Source: Lentzea kentuckyensis (GTDB taxonomy: Bacteria; Actinomycetota; Actinomycetes; Mycobacteriales; Pseudonocardiaceae). Taken from it: a stretch of DNA of 64,000 bases. The stretch lies in assembly GCF_002150765.1 (NCBI RefSeq), contig NZ_MUYM01000031.1:1-64000 (forward strand), given 5' to 3'. The notes beneath the pieces were generated by a model that did not search any database, was not told where the DNA came from, and worked only from the letters and a program-made list of their open reading frames with translations. Every line of letters begins with the position of its first letter. Within the stretch, counting starts at the first letter, position 1. Both the position numbers and the translations under genes were made by a program. Positions 38,180-47,157 of this stretch are shown piece after piece.

Positions 38180-39154
38180 ATGAAGATCCGCTCCGCAGTG
38201 GCTGTCACCGCCGCGTTCCTGCTCACCGCATGTGGCGGAGGCGGGCAGATTGGTGACTCGGGTTCGGGCAACTCGGCCGCGAACAAGAAGCTGGTGCTGA
38301 TTCCCGGCATCGCGGCGGAACCGTTCTACATCTCCATGCAGTGCGGCTTCGAGGAGGCCGCCAAGGCCGCGGGCTACGAGGCCAAGACCCAGGCACCGGC
38401 GAAGTTCGACGCGGCCCAGCAGACCCCGATCGTCACCGGCATCCTGGCCGACAGGCCGGCGGCGGTGCTGATCGCGCCGACCGACGACAAGGCCATGGCC
38501 GGCCCGATGAAGCAGCTCAAGGACGCCGGTATCAAGGTCGTCGAGGTCGACACCAAGCTCCAGGACACCTCGATCGCCTCGTCCACCATCTCGTCCAACA
38601 ACGAGCAGGGCGGCAAGCTCGCCGCCGAGACGCTCAACAAGCTCACCACCGGCAAGACGGGTTCGGTGCTGGTGCTGAACACCAAGGCCGGCACGTCGAC
38701 CACGGACGCCCGCGCCAAGGGCTTCGAGGAGGCCATCAAGGCCTTCCCGAACCTCAAGTACATCGGCCAGCAGTACACCGACAACGAGCCCGCCACCGCG
38801 GCCTCGAAGGTGACCGCGACGCTGGCCGCCAACCCCGACCTGATCGGGGTGTTCGCGACCAACCTGAACACCGGTGAGGGTGCCGCGACCGGCCTGCGCA
38901 ACGCGGGCAAGACCGGTGCGGTGAACCTCGTCGGGTTCGACGCCTCGCCCAAGCAGGTGCAGGACCTGCAGGCGGGCACGGTTCAGGCGCTGATCGCGCA
39001 GGACCCCGGCACGATCGGCAAGCAGGGTGTCGAGCAGGCCCTCGCCGCGATCGACGGCAAGGAGAACAAGCGGAACATCGAGACCGATCTCGTCGCCATC
39101 ACGAAGGCCGACGCGGACGCCAACTCGAAGTACTTCTACAAGCAGTCCTGCTGA
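38180..39154 (+). CDS. Sugar-binding lipoprotein of ABC transporter
   Basis: 324 aa. Lipobox LLTAC at residues 14-18, then a Gly/Ser linker and a periplasmic-binding-protein type I fold (KLVLIPGIAAEPFYISMQCGFEEAAKAAGY, GILADRPAAVLIAPTD, NLVGFDASPKQVQDLQAGTVQALIAQDP). RbsB/FrcB family. Last gene of the lacI-manA-ABC operon, 18 nt after the permease with AGGGAAGGA upstream. A strong hairpin follows 13 nt after its stop. Confidence 0.93.
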   Translation: MKIRSAVAVTAAFLLTACGGGGQIGDSGSGNSAANKKLVLIPGIAAEPFYISMQCGFEEAAKAAGYEAKTQAPAKFDAAQQTPIVTGILADRPAAVLIAPTDDKAMAGPMKQLKDAGIKVVEVDTKLQDTSIASSTISSNNEQGGKLAAETLNKLTTGKTGSVLVLNTKAGTSTTDARAKGFEEAIKAFPNLKYIGQQYTDNEPATAASKVTATLAANPDLIGVFATNLNTGEGAATGLRNAGKTGAVNLVGFDASPKQVQDLQAGTVQALIAQDPGTIGKQGVEQALAAIDGKENKRNIETDLVAITKADADANSKYFYKQSC

Positions 39155-39167
39155 TCCGATGCACTCA

Positions 39168-39222
39168 AACGATGAAGGGACCCTTCATCCACCTGACGTG
39201 GATGAAGGGTCCCTTCATCGTT
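39168..39222 (+). terminator. 55-nt hairpin (perfect 25-nt arms) ending the sugar operon
   Basis: Left arm 39168-39192 begins AACGATGAAGGG and the right arm is its exact complement (25 of 25), with a 5-nt loop CTGAC. Each arm is itself a near-palindrome, ATGAAGGG-A-CCCTTCAT, so alternative foldings are possible. It sits 13 nt after the binding-protein stop and lacks a T run. It shares the ATGAAvGGv unit and arm length with the glgE-treS hairpin at 4197. Confidence 0.85.
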
Positions 39223-39370
39223 GAATGACGTACGTCATCGGGGTTTGCCCGGGTCGGCGTAAGACCAGAGTTGTACCCGGTTGTCTCCCAAAGGCCGATG
39301 TTCCCGCACCCGTAAAGCGATGAGCTGAGGGTGCCGCCCGGTTTCGGGCGGTAGGAGGGGGAACAACCGA

Positions 39371-40906
39371 ATGCACCGCAGAAAACTGGCGGCGGCACTG
39401 GCCGTGGCCACCTCGGCGAGCCTGCTGATCGCCCCGCAGGCCCAGGCTCAGTCGACGCACGCGTCGCAGGACATCAAGTGGCAGAAGTGCTTCGACACAC
39501 CGCCACCCGGACTGCCGCCCGGCAGCGAACGCCTGGAGTGCGGCAGCTTCACCGCGCCGATGGACTGGAACAACCCGAACAACGGCAAGACCATCACCAT
39601 CGCGGTCAGCAGGCTCAGGCCCAAGACGGGCACCGCGAAGTCCACGGTCTTCACCAACCCCGGCGGGCCCGGCGGTCCCGGCCGCACGCTGCCGCTGATC
39701 TACCTCGACCGGCCCAAGCTCAGCGAGAACGCCGACATCATCGGCATCGACGTCCGCGGCACCGGTGCCAGCAGCAACGTCACCTGCGGGAACGTCGACA
39801 CCGTCGGCGTCACCGATCCGCGTGACCGCAGCAAGGCCAACCTCGACCTGCTCTACGGCGCCATCGAACTGCAGGCCAAGTTCTGCCAGGCCAAGTCCGG
39901 CGAGTTCGGCAGGTACGTCACCACCGACCAGACGGTGAAGGACCTCGACCTCCTGCGCCAGCTCCTCGGCAAGCAGAAGGTCAGCTGGCTCGGCTACTCC
40001 GGCGGCACCTGGATGGGCGCCTACTACGCCACGTACTTCCCGAAGACGCTCGACAAGATCGTGCTCGACTCCAACGCCGAGTTCACCGGGCCGTGGCAGC
40101 CGGTGTTCGACGACTGGGGCATGGGCTTCGAGCGCCGGTTCCGCGTCGACTTCCTCCCGTGGGTGGCCAAGTACGACAACGTCTACCACCTCGGCAAGAC
40201 CGGCGAAGAGGTGCGCCAGGCCTACGAACGCACGCGTGCCAAGCTGGCGCAGCAGCCCGTCACGCGACCGGAGGGCGTCTACTACCCGGTGACGCTCGAC
40301 TACCTGTTGCGGGGCGCGCTGTACAGCAAGGACTCGTTCGCGGGCGCCGCGCAGACGCTGGCGGAGCTCGCCGGTGCCGTGCCCGCGCAGCTGAAGGCGC
40401 AGGCCAGCTATCCGGACGCCCAGTCCGGCACCGCCTACGCCATCGTCTGCAACGACACACCGTTCCGCGGTGACCGCAAGTACCTCGAGCGGGACGCCGC
40501 CCGGGACGGGGCCAAGTGGCCGCTCGTCGGCTACTACCAGATCATGGCGCCCTGCGCGTTCTGGGACCGTCCGAACGTGAACCTCAAGCGTCCCACCGGA
40601 ATCGGTGTCGCGCCGTCGTTGATGGTGCAGTCGGTGCGCGACCCGGCGACGCCGCTCGAAGGCGCGCAGAAGGCACACCGGAACTTCAACAATTCGGTCC
40701 TTCTCACCGTTGAGGACGAGGGCGACCACGGCATCTACGGGCTCGGCAACAAGTGCGTGAACGACATCGTCGAGCGCTACCTCGTCGACGGCGTCACGCC
40801 CGCGAAGGACCTGACGTGCCCAGGGGTTCCGCTGCCCGCGCCCGGCGAGGCCGCGCAGAAGTCGCTCACGACGGCACGGCAGTACGCCACCCAACTCGGT
40901 TGGTAG
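39371..40906 (+). CDS. Secreted alpha/beta hydrolase, tripeptidyl-aminopeptidase type (S33), tandem copy 1
   Basis: 511 aa. The signal peptide ends about AQAQS (residue 27). The catalytic serine is S210 in GYSGGTWMG, the acid D424 in RDPATPLEG, and the histidine H453 in EGDHGIYG. FTNPGGPGGPGRTLPL is the oxyanion-hole region; the C-terminal TAP-like lid domain is present. These extracellular enzymes remove N-terminal tripeptides or related groups. The next gene is a near copy. Start with GGGGGAAC before the ATG. The upstream spacer 39223-39370 holds the promoter; the repeated TACGTCA words near 39226-39238 are the only visible structure. Confidence 0.92.
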   Translation: MHRRKLAAALAVATSASLLIAPQAQAQSTHASQDIKWQKCFDTPPPGLPPGSERLECGSFTAPMDWNNPNNGKTITIAVSRLRPKTGTAKSTVFTNPGGPGGPGRTLPLIYLDRPKLSENADIIGIDVRGTGASSNVTCGNVDTVGVTDPRDRSKANLDLLYGAIELQAKFCQAKSGEFGRYVTTDQTVKDLDLLRQLLGKQKVSWLGYSGGTWMGAYYATYFPKTLDKIVLDSNAEFTGPWQPVFDDWGMGFERRFRVDFLPWVAKYDNVYHLGKTGEEVRQAYERTRAKLAQQPVTRPEGVYYPVTLDYLLRGALYSKDSFAGAAQTLAELAGAVPAQLKAQASYPDAQSGTAYAIVCNDTPFRGDRKYLERDAARDGAKWPLVGYYQIMAPCAFWDRPNVNLKRPTGIGVAPSLMVQSVRDPATPLEGAQKAHRNFNNSVLLTVEDEGDHGIYGLGNKCVNDIVERYLVDGVTPAKDLTCPGVPLPAPGEAAQKSLTTARQYATQLGW

Positions 40907-40919
40907 AAGGGGGAAACGC

Positions 40920-42455
40920 ATGTACCGCAAGAGAATCGCGGCGACTTTGGCCGCGGTGACGGCAACGTCCCTGCTGATCGCACCCCAAGCTCAGGCGCAG
41001 TCGGAGTTCGCCACCCAGGAGATCAAGTGGCAGAGGTGCTTCGACCCGGTACCGCCGGGCTTCCCGCCCGGCGCGGAACGGTTGGAGTGCGGCACCTTCA
41101 CCGCACCGATGGACTGGAACAACCAGAACAACGGCAAGACCATCACCATCGCGGTCAGCCGCACGGTTCCGAAGAGCGGCAAGGCGAAGACGGCGGTCTT
41201 CACCAACCCCGGTGGCCCCGGCGGTGAGGGACGCACGTTGCCGCTGGTCTACCTCAACCGGCCGAAGCTGAGCGAGAACGCCGAGATCTACGGCATCGAC
41301 CCGCGCGGCACGGGCGCCAGCAGCAACGTCACCTGCGGCCTGTTCGACACGCTCGGCTCGACGGACCCGCGCGACCGCAGCAAGGCGAACTTGGACCTGA
41401 TCTACGGCGGCATGGAGCTGCAGGCCAAGTTCTGCCAGACCAAGTCCGGCGAGCTCGGCAGGTACATCACCACCGACCAGACGGTGAAGGACCTCGACCT
41501 GCTGCGTCAGGTGCTGGGACGCAAGAAGGTCGACTGGCTCGGTTACTCCGGCGGCAGCTGGATGGGCGCCTACTACGCCACGTACTTTCCCAAGACGCTC
41601 GACAAGATCGTGCTCGACTCGAACGTCGACTTCACCGGGACGTGGCAGCCGGTGTTCGACAACTTCGGCATGGGCTTCGAGCGGCGCTTCCGCGTCGACT
41701 TCCTCCCGTGGGTGGCCAAGTACGACAACGTCTACCACCTCGGCAAGACCGCTGAGCAGGTGCGGCAGTCCTACGAACGGACGCGCGCGAAGCTCGGACA
41801 GCAGCCCGTCACGCTGCCGGAAGGCACGTACTACCCGGTCACGCTGGACTTCGTGCTCATCCGGAGCCAGTACAGCAAGTACGCGTTCGACGGCGCCGCG
41901 CGGAAGCTGGCCGAACTGGCCGGTGCGCTGCCCACGCAGCTGAAGGCGCAGGCGAGCTACCCGGACGCGCAGACCGCCACGCTGAACTCCATCCTGTGCA
42001 ACGACACGCCGTTCCGCGGTGACCGCGGGTACCTGGAACGCGACGCCGCCCGGGACGGGGCCAAGTGGCCGCTGATGGGGTACTACCAGATCATGGGCCC
42101 CTGTGCGTTCTGGGACCGGCCGAACGTGAACCTCAAGCACCCCAACGGCATCGGCGTCACGCCGACGCTGATGGTGCAGTCGGTGCGCGACCCGGCGACG
42201 CCGCTCGAAGGCGCGCGCAGGTCGCACGCCGGGTTCGCGGGCTCGCGGATGCTGACCGTCGAGAACGAGGGTGATCACGGCATCTACGGGTTCGGCAACG
42301 ACTGCGTCGACGACATCGTCGAGCGCTACCTCGTCGACCGCGTGACGCCGTCGAAGGACCTGACCTGTCCCGGTGTGCCGCTGCCCGAGCCGGGTCAGCA
42401 GCAGGCCGGTGTGCTGGAGCAGGCGCGGAAGCTGGCGGCTCAGCTCGGCTGGTAG
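40920..42455 (+). CDS. Secreted alpha/beta hydrolase, tripeptidyl-aminopeptidase type (S33), tandem copy 2
   Basis: Also 511 aa, colinear with copy 1 without gaps visible by eye. The catalytic triad is kept (GYSGGSWMG, RDPATPLEGA, EGDHGIYG), as is the signal peptide ending AQAQS. It begins 13 nt after copy 1 with its own AAGGGGGAAA site, so both come from one transcript. Differences cluster between about residues 285 and 350 (lid region), where substrate preference would be set. The last 16 nt overlap the convergent gene. Confidence 0.92.
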   Translation: MYRKRIAATLAAVTATSLLIAPQAQAQSEFATQEIKWQRCFDPVPPGFPPGAERLECGTFTAPMDWNNQNNGKTITIAVSRTVPKSGKAKTAVFTNPGGPGGEGRTLPLVYLNRPKLSENAEIYGIDPRGTGASSNVTCGLFDTLGSTDPRDRSKANLDLIYGGMELQAKFCQTKSGELGRYITTDQTVKDLDLLRQVLGRKKVDWLGYSGGSWMGAYYATYFPKTLDKIVLDSNVDFTGTWQPVFDNFGMGFERRFRVDFLPWVAKYDNVYHLGKTAEQVRQSYERTRAKLGQQPVTLPEGTYYPVTLDFVLIRSQYSKYAFDGAARKLAELAGALPTQLKAQASYPDAQTATLNSILCNDTPFRGDRGYLERDAARDGAKWPLMGYYQIMGPCAFWDRPNVNLKHPNGIGVTPTLMVQSVRDPATPLEGARRSHAGFAGSRMLTVENEGDHGIYGFGNDCVDDIVERYLVDRVTPSKDLTCPGVPLPEPGQQQAGVLEQARKLAAQLGW

Positions 42456-43123
42456 CACGCGAACAGGGCTGCGGCGGACGGGAACGACCGCCGCAGCTCG
42501 TCCGCCTCTTCCCGGGTGATCGGCCACGCGGAACCGTTGCGCACCAACCCGAGCACGTGCACGCGGTGCCAGCCGGGTCCCATGGACCACTCGGCGTACC
42601 GCGTTCCGTCGTCTCCGCCCCAGGTTCGCAACACCCGCTGCAGCACGTGGTCGACGACGGCCCAGTAGCGGTAGCGGCCGTCCGCCGGCGCGCGGTTGAG
42701 GCGCGTCACGACCTCCTCCAGCTCGCGTGCCCGCGCCTCGCCGATCTCGATCCGTCTCTCGCCCTCGAACACGCAGGGGCCGACCACCCGCCAGCGGTCG
42801 CTGACGAACGTCCTCTCCGCGAGAACGCCGTTGGCGTCGTTCCACAGGTGTGCGAGCCGCAACGGATCGTCGTTGTCGTCCAGGAACGCGTAGTACCGGT
42901 GCTCGACCCGCACCGGGCGCGGAACCCAGGACACCAACAGGTGGTCCAGCACCTCACCACTGACCGGTTCGCCGAGACGCCACTGGCGACCGGCGGGCAA
43001 CCAGTCGCGGTTTTCGTCGTAACGCTCGAACCGGCGGCTCCCCTCCGGTCTGCGCAGGAGCAGGAACGGGTCGGTGACCTCCGGGTGGAAGTGGTTCACC
43101 ACCGCGAAGTAGCGGTCTCTCAC
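42440..43123 (-). CDS. Hypothetical protein, last gene of wecB-DUF2334 operon
   Basis: 227 aa from GTG 43123 with GGGAG 5 nt upstream, 14 nt after the lipoprotein gene. Soluble and rich in Trp/Tyr/Arg (RDRYFAVVNHFHPEVTDPFLLLRR, VEHRYYAFLDDNDDPLRLAHLWNDANG, RYRYWAVVDHVLQRVL). The repeated RY(F/Y)A-V/F-D pattern suggests an internal duplication. No family recognised; no export signal. Linked to polysaccharide genes only by operon position. Confidence 0.65.
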   Translation of the reverse strand: MRDRYFAVVNHFHPEVTDPFLLLRRPEGSRRFERYDENRDWLPAGRQWRLGEPVSGEVLDHLLVSWVPRPVRVEHRYYAFLDDNDDPLRLAHLWNDANGVLAERTFVSDRWRVVGPCVFEGERRIEIGEARARELEEVVTRLNRAPADGRYRYWAVVDHVLQRVLRTWGGDDGTRYAEWSMGPGWHRVHVLGLVRNGSAWPITREEADELRRSFPSAAALFACYQPS

Positions 43124-43137
43124 TGCGGCTCCCAGCC

Positions 43138-43752
43138 TCAGCCCGGCTGGCGAACCTCCAGCACGGCCTCGGAAAACGTCGTGTACCAAGGACTTTCGGT
43201 GAACTTCGGCCCGGTCTCCTCGCCCAGGTAGAGGTCGATGTGCCGCTCGCCGCCGAGCCCCGGCGTGAACTCGTCGGTGATCTCCCACGACGAGGCCGCC
43301 AGCTTCTGGCAGACGGTGTGGTCGACGTTCGCGCCGTCCGGCGTCAGTCCACACGAGACCAGCTTGATCCGCGAGCCGGTCTTCAGTCCGTCGGCGGCCG
43401 CGGAGACGAAGGGCCTCAGGGGCTTGCCGAACGAGTCACGGGGCTCGGAGTCGAGCCAGTAGCCCTTGTCGTGGGACCAGTTCAGGTACCGGCCGGAGGC
43501 GGTCCGGCCGGTACCCTCGTCCTTCACCGCCTTCGCGAACGACTGCGGGAAGGTGCCGAGCAGGTCGTTGCCGTTCTCGCAGTCGATGACCTGGCACCCG
43601 CGCACGGGCACCGATGGTCCACTGTGGAACGACTCGACCGCCGTGTAGTAGACGGTGACCTGCCAGTCCTCGTCCGTGCCACCGGGTGCGGGCGGGCCGG
43701 CCGGACCGGCGGAACACCCGGCCAGGATCAGCACCGTCCACAACCAGCGCAC
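43138..43752 (-). CDS. Lipoprotein with a 3D / double-psi-barrel-like domain
   Basis: 204 aa from GTG 43752 with AGGAGG upstream. Lipobox LAGC at residues 10-13. The mature part reads YYTAVESFH...GTGRTASGRYLN...GYWLDSEPRDSFGKPLRPFVSAAADGLKTGSRIKL, which follows the order of elements of 3D-domain barrels found in lytic transglycosylase and EXL-type wall proteins; the catalytic Asp could be one of those near GYWLD. Assignment is by pattern only. Third gene of the wecB operon, 11 nt after the DUF2334 gene. Confidence 0.65.
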   Translation of the reverse strand: MRWLWTVLILAGCSAGPAGPPAPGGTDEDWQVTVYYTAVESFHSGPSVPVRGCQVIDCENGNDLLGTFPQSFAKAVKDEGTGRTASGRYLNWSHDKGYWLDSEPRDSFGKPLRPFVSAAADGLKTGSRIKLVSCGLTPDGANVDHTVCQKLAASSWEITDEFTPGLGGERHIDLYLGEETGPKFTESPWYTTFSEAVLEVRQPG

Positions 43753-43763
43753 AGAACCTCCTG

Positions 43764-45557
43764 TCAGCCCGCCATCACCGTGCCGACGGACACGAACGTG
43801 TAGCCCGCGCTCTTCAGCCCGTTGACGGTGTCCCGCAGGTACCCGGTACCGAGGTACGGGTGGTAGAAGAAGCTCGCGACACCATCATCGACCACCTTGA
43901 GCTGGTTCGCCGTCTTGATCAGGTCGGCGGGCAGCCGGGCGGGGTGGTTGTTGAACGGCTCGGGCTCGACGTTGCCCACCGCTTCCGGCGCCACGACGGA
44001 GCCGTAGATGTCGCGGACCAGGTACGGGAAGTACTGGCCGTAGATCTTGTCGTACTGCGGCGTGCCGGTGCCGCACGCGCCGTTCGGGCAGTATCCGGCG
44101 AAGTACAGGCCACGGTCGTAGCGCTTGCCGAAGTTCTGCTGGATCACCTCGTAGTCCGCGGCGGACGCGGCGTAGTGCGGCGGCTCGAAGATCGTCGGAC
44201 GGGGGAACCCGGCCTGAGCGAACGCCGTCGTCGACGAGTTGATCCTGCCCTGCGCCCACGCCGCCGAGTCGCCCGGCACCGGACCGTCGTAGATCACGCT
44301 GTTGTTGGCGTCGACGTGAGCCGTGTAGAACTCGAAGTCGTTGCCGCTGACGCCGTCGTACGGGTTGATCAGATTCCCGAACTGGTGCGTGTAGCCGTGC
44401 ATCAGGATCGTGCCACCGCGGTTCTGCATGTACCGCAACGCGTTGATCACGTCCGGGCGCTGCGCCAGCGTGTAGGACTCGGCCACGCCGTTGTTCTCCA
44501 CGCCGTACGGGTTCTCGTACCTCGAGTACGCCGCGATGCTGAACGGAATCCGCTGCCGGTACAGGTAGTCCGCGATCGCACGCAGCTCGGACGGGTCGGC
44601 GTCGGGGCCGACGTCCTCGATGCGCACCAGGGCCCGCTTGCGGTCGGCCATCGCCGGGTTCGACACTCGCGAGATCAGGTCGGCCGCGGCCAGGTAGCGG
44701 TCACCGTGGTCGACGTAGCTGAACGGGATCTCGCCGATGTAGGTGAGGTTCTTCGCCTTGGTCGCCCAGTTGATCGGGCCGTACGCCGAGCCGTTCGCGA
44801 CTGCGGGCGCCGACGCGATCGCCGGGTTGGTGATCTGCGTGATCATCAGGCCGGACGGGGTCGCGAGCGAGCTGCGGCCGAGGTCGGTGTTCTCGTACCG
44901 GACCGTGGTCGCGGCACCGAAGTCGAACTGGACCCAGTTCCAGCCGTACGTCGTGCTGAAGCTGGGCGCACGGGCGGTGAGCTGCCAGATGTTGTGCGCC
45001 ATCCACAACACCGGCTTGGTGGTCGCCAGCACGTCGTCGAGGAACGCCACCGGAATCGGCTCGTCGTAGGTCGAGCCGATGTAGATCACGCCGGTGTAGC
45101 CGGACACCTCGCCGGCGGTGTAGGACGCGACCGGGTGCATGACGTAGGAGCTGCCGTGCGAGACGAGGTTGCCCGCCTGCGCCGCGTACGCCTCACCGAG
45201 CCACGCCCACGGGCCGGTGCTGTCGTAGAGCACCAGCGTCTTCTGCCCAGCCTTCGCCCCCGGTGCGCCGCCGCCGTTCGAGCCGGCCGCGGCGGCGGTG
45301 GACGTGGCACCGAGCGACAACGACAGGGACAGCGGTCCGAGCACCGTCGTGATCGGCTTGGGGTCCGCCGTGAGCTTGGTGAAGCGGGTGCTGGTCGTCG
45401 ACGGCTTCGTCCGCGGCGTCGGCGGCGCGGGCAACACGTTGTCGACGAGCTCGCCGAGGTGCAGGTCGAGCGAGAGGTCCGCCTGTGCGGCGGGCACGGG
45501 GACCATCGAGGCCGCCAGGAGGACCCCGACAGCCAACTTGAGTAGTCGGCCTTTCAT
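43764..45557 (-). CDS. Secreted DUF2334 polysaccharide-deacetylase-like protein
   Basis: 597 aa. Signal peptide (KLAVGVLLAASMVPVPAAQA), then a Pro/Thr/Ser linker, a Rossmann-like domain (about 105-270, TLVLYDSTGPWAWLGEAYAAQ, GVIYIGSTYDEPIP), and the DUF2334 barrel (about 310-590) with RIEDVGP (metal Asp), ILMHGYTHQFGN (H-x3-H metal ligands) and IFEPPHYAAS. This is the NodB-like metal-site arrangement, suggesting removal of acetyl groups from an extracellular amino-sugar polymer. Coupled to wecB by a 4-nt overlap (ATGA). Confidence 0.85.
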   Translation of the reverse strand: MKGRLLKLAVGVLLAASMVPVPAAQADLSLDLHLGELVDNVLPAPPTPRTKPSTTSTRFTKLTADPKPITTVLGPLSLSLSLGATSTAAAAGSNGGGAPGAKAGQKTLVLYDSTGPWAWLGEAYAAQAGNLVSHGSSYVMHPVASYTAGEVSGYTGVIYIGSTYDEPIPVAFLDDVLATTKPVLWMAHNIWQLTARAPSFSTTYGWNWVQFDFGAATTVRYENTDLGRSSLATPSGLMITQITNPAIASAPAVANGSAYGPINWATKAKNLTYIGEIPFSYVDHGDRYLAAADLISRVSNPAMADRKRALVRIEDVGPDADPSELRAIADYLYRQRIPFSIAAYSRYENPYGVENNGVAESYTLAQRPDVINALRYMQNRGGTILMHGYTHQFGNLINPYDGVSGNDFEFYTAHVDANNSVIYDGPVPGDSAAWAQGRINSSTTAFAQAGFPRPTIFEPPHYAASAADYEVIQQNFGKRYDRGLYFAGYCPNGACGTGTPQYDKIYGQYFPYLVRDIYGSVVAPEAVGNVEPEPFNNHPARLPADLIKTANQLKVVDDGVASFFYHPYLGTGYLRDTVNGLKSAGYTFVSVGTVMAG

Positions 45558-46810
45558 GCCACATCCACCTCTCCCGACATGCGCACGGTCGCGCTGCCGG
45601 TGTAGGGAGCAAACTCAACGGGTCGCTGCTGCTGCAGGCCCAGCAGCCAGGCCAATGCCTGTTCGGTGCGCACGGACGCGAGCCCGTCGCCGAACGGGTT
45701 GCCGTCGGCGGTCATCGCCTCGCGTGCGGAAGGGTTGTCGAGCAGGCGCACGGTCAGCGAGGTGATCCGCTCGCGGTCGGTGCCGACGAGCACGGCGCAG
45801 CCCGCGGTGACGGCCTCCATCCGCTCGGTCACGTCCCGCAGCACCAGCGCCGGCACGCCGAACGACGGCGCCTCCTCCTGGATGCCGCCGGAGTCGGACA
45901 GCACCAACGTGCACTGCGCGAGCAGACGAGCCATCTGCGCGTACGGCAACGGGTCGGTGATCGTGACGCGGCCGACTCCGCCCAGCACGTCCAGCACCTG
46001 CCGGCGCACGGCCGGGTTCGGGTGCGCCGGGAGCACGACCTCGACGTCGGGCCTGGCCTCGACGATGTCCGCCACCGCGCGCAGCACGCGGTCGAGCGGC
46101 TCGCCCCACGACTCGCGCCGGTGCGTCGTGACCAGCACCAGACGGGACTGTCCAGCCTGGACCCGGTTCTCGATCTCCTGGAGCCGGGTGTCACCGTAGG
46201 GAGCGCGGCGGGCGGCCACGTCGAGCACGGCGTCCACCACGGTGTTGCCGATGGTCAGGACGTTGTTGCCCCGCAACGACTCCGCGGCGAGGTGCGCGGC
46301 GGAGTCGGCGGTCGGCGCGAGGTGCAGCGAGGCGAGCTGGCCGACCATCTTGCGGTTCCCCTCCTCGGGGAACGGCGAGGTCAGGTCGTGCGAGCGCAGG
46401 CCGGCCTCCAGGTGCACGACCGGGATCTGCTGCCAGAACGCGGCGAGCGCCCCGGCGAGCGTCGTCGTCGTGTCGCCCTGGACGAGCACCGCGCTCGGCG
46501 AACGTTCGGTGAAGAGCCGGTCGAGTTCCTCGATCAGCTGGCTGGTCAGCTCGGCCTGCCCGCCCGTGACGCGGTTCAGCTTGAGCCGGACGTCGGCGGC
46601 GAAGCCGAACGACTCCAGTGCCTGGTCGACCATCTCCGGGTGTTGCCCGGAATTCACCAGCACCGGCCGGATGCGCCCGCCGACGAACATCGCGGCAGCG
46701 ACCGGCGCCATCTTCACTGCTTCCGGGCGAGTTCCCGCAACCAGGAAAACCTCGGGAACCGCGCCCCGATCGAACTGCCTAGGGCCGGGCACCAGGGCAC
46801 TTAGTCCCAT
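45554..46810 (-). CDS. wecB: UDP-N-acetylglucosamine 2-epimerase (non-hydrolysing)
   Basis: 418 aa. It converts UDP-GlcNAc to UDP-ManNAc. Family marks: VAGTRPEAVKMAPV, VNSGQHPEM, VQGDTTTTLAGALAAF, HLEAGLRS, PFPEEGNR, TTHRRESWG and DSGGIQEEAPSFGVPALVLRD. Start ATG 46810 has AGAGG 8 nt upstream. First gene of a four-gene minus operon and divergent from a GT2 synthase, so it probably provides the ManNAc donor for a polymer. Confidence 0.94.
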   Translation of the reverse strand: MGLSALVPGPRQFDRGAVPEVFLVAGTRPEAVKMAPVAAAMFVGGRIRPVLVNSGQHPEMVDQALESFGFAADVRLKLNRVTGGQAELTSQLIEELDRLFTERSPSAVLVQGDTTTTLAGALAAFWQQIPVVHLEAGLRSHDLTSPFPEEGNRKMVGQLASLHLAPTADSAAHLAAESLRGNNVLTIGNTVVDAVLDVAARRAPYGDTRLQEIENRVQAGQSRLVLVTTHRRESWGEPLDRVLRAVADIVEARPDVEVVLPAHPNPAVRRQVLDVLGGVGRVTITDPLPYAQMARLLAQCTLVLSDSGGIQEEAPSFGVPALVLRDVTERMEAVTAGCAVLVGTDRERITSLTVRLLDNPSAREAMTADGNPFGDGLASVRTEQALAWLLGLQQQRPVEFAPYTGSATVRMSGEVDVA

Positions 46811-47157
46811 CTTTTACCTCTTTGGACTCTTCAGGCACGCGCGGCGAACGTGCGCCATCACAGGTAGCGACTAGATGGTCGCTCACAATCAATTGGTACC
46901 CGCTCCGCACAGGTACCGCCATATCGGTGATTAGCTTTACGAACTTCGTGTAACGGCGCTGCATTCGTCCCCGATATGGCCTGTTGACGCTCTGCTTCAC
47001 CAGCCCTTACTCTCGCCTCGAACACCAGCTCCCGGCCTTGATGTCTGGTATCTCGCACCAGCCCAGCGCATCGTTACCAGGAGTCAGCAATGCCTCAACT
47101 TCACATCCGGTGCGCTGTCGTTGCCAGCGCAACCGCTTTTGTAGACAGGTTTGTGTC
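46811..47157. promoter_or_regulatory. 347-nt divergent region between wecB and the GT2 synthase
   Basis: Lower GC than its surroundings, no convincing ORF. Two GGTACC/GGTAC words flank 46895-46915. Close to the GT2 gene, TGCGCTG (47109-47115) and CAGCGCA (47123-47129) form a 7-bp stem with a 7-nt loop, followed by CTTTTG, which resembles an attenuator in the leader. No known riboswitch was recognised. Confidence 0.4.

Noticed and set aside
46984..47157. 58-codon N-terminal extension of the GT2 protein
   Set aside because: Extension has no membrane or GT2 character and covers the leader with its stem; the family starts near ATG 47158.
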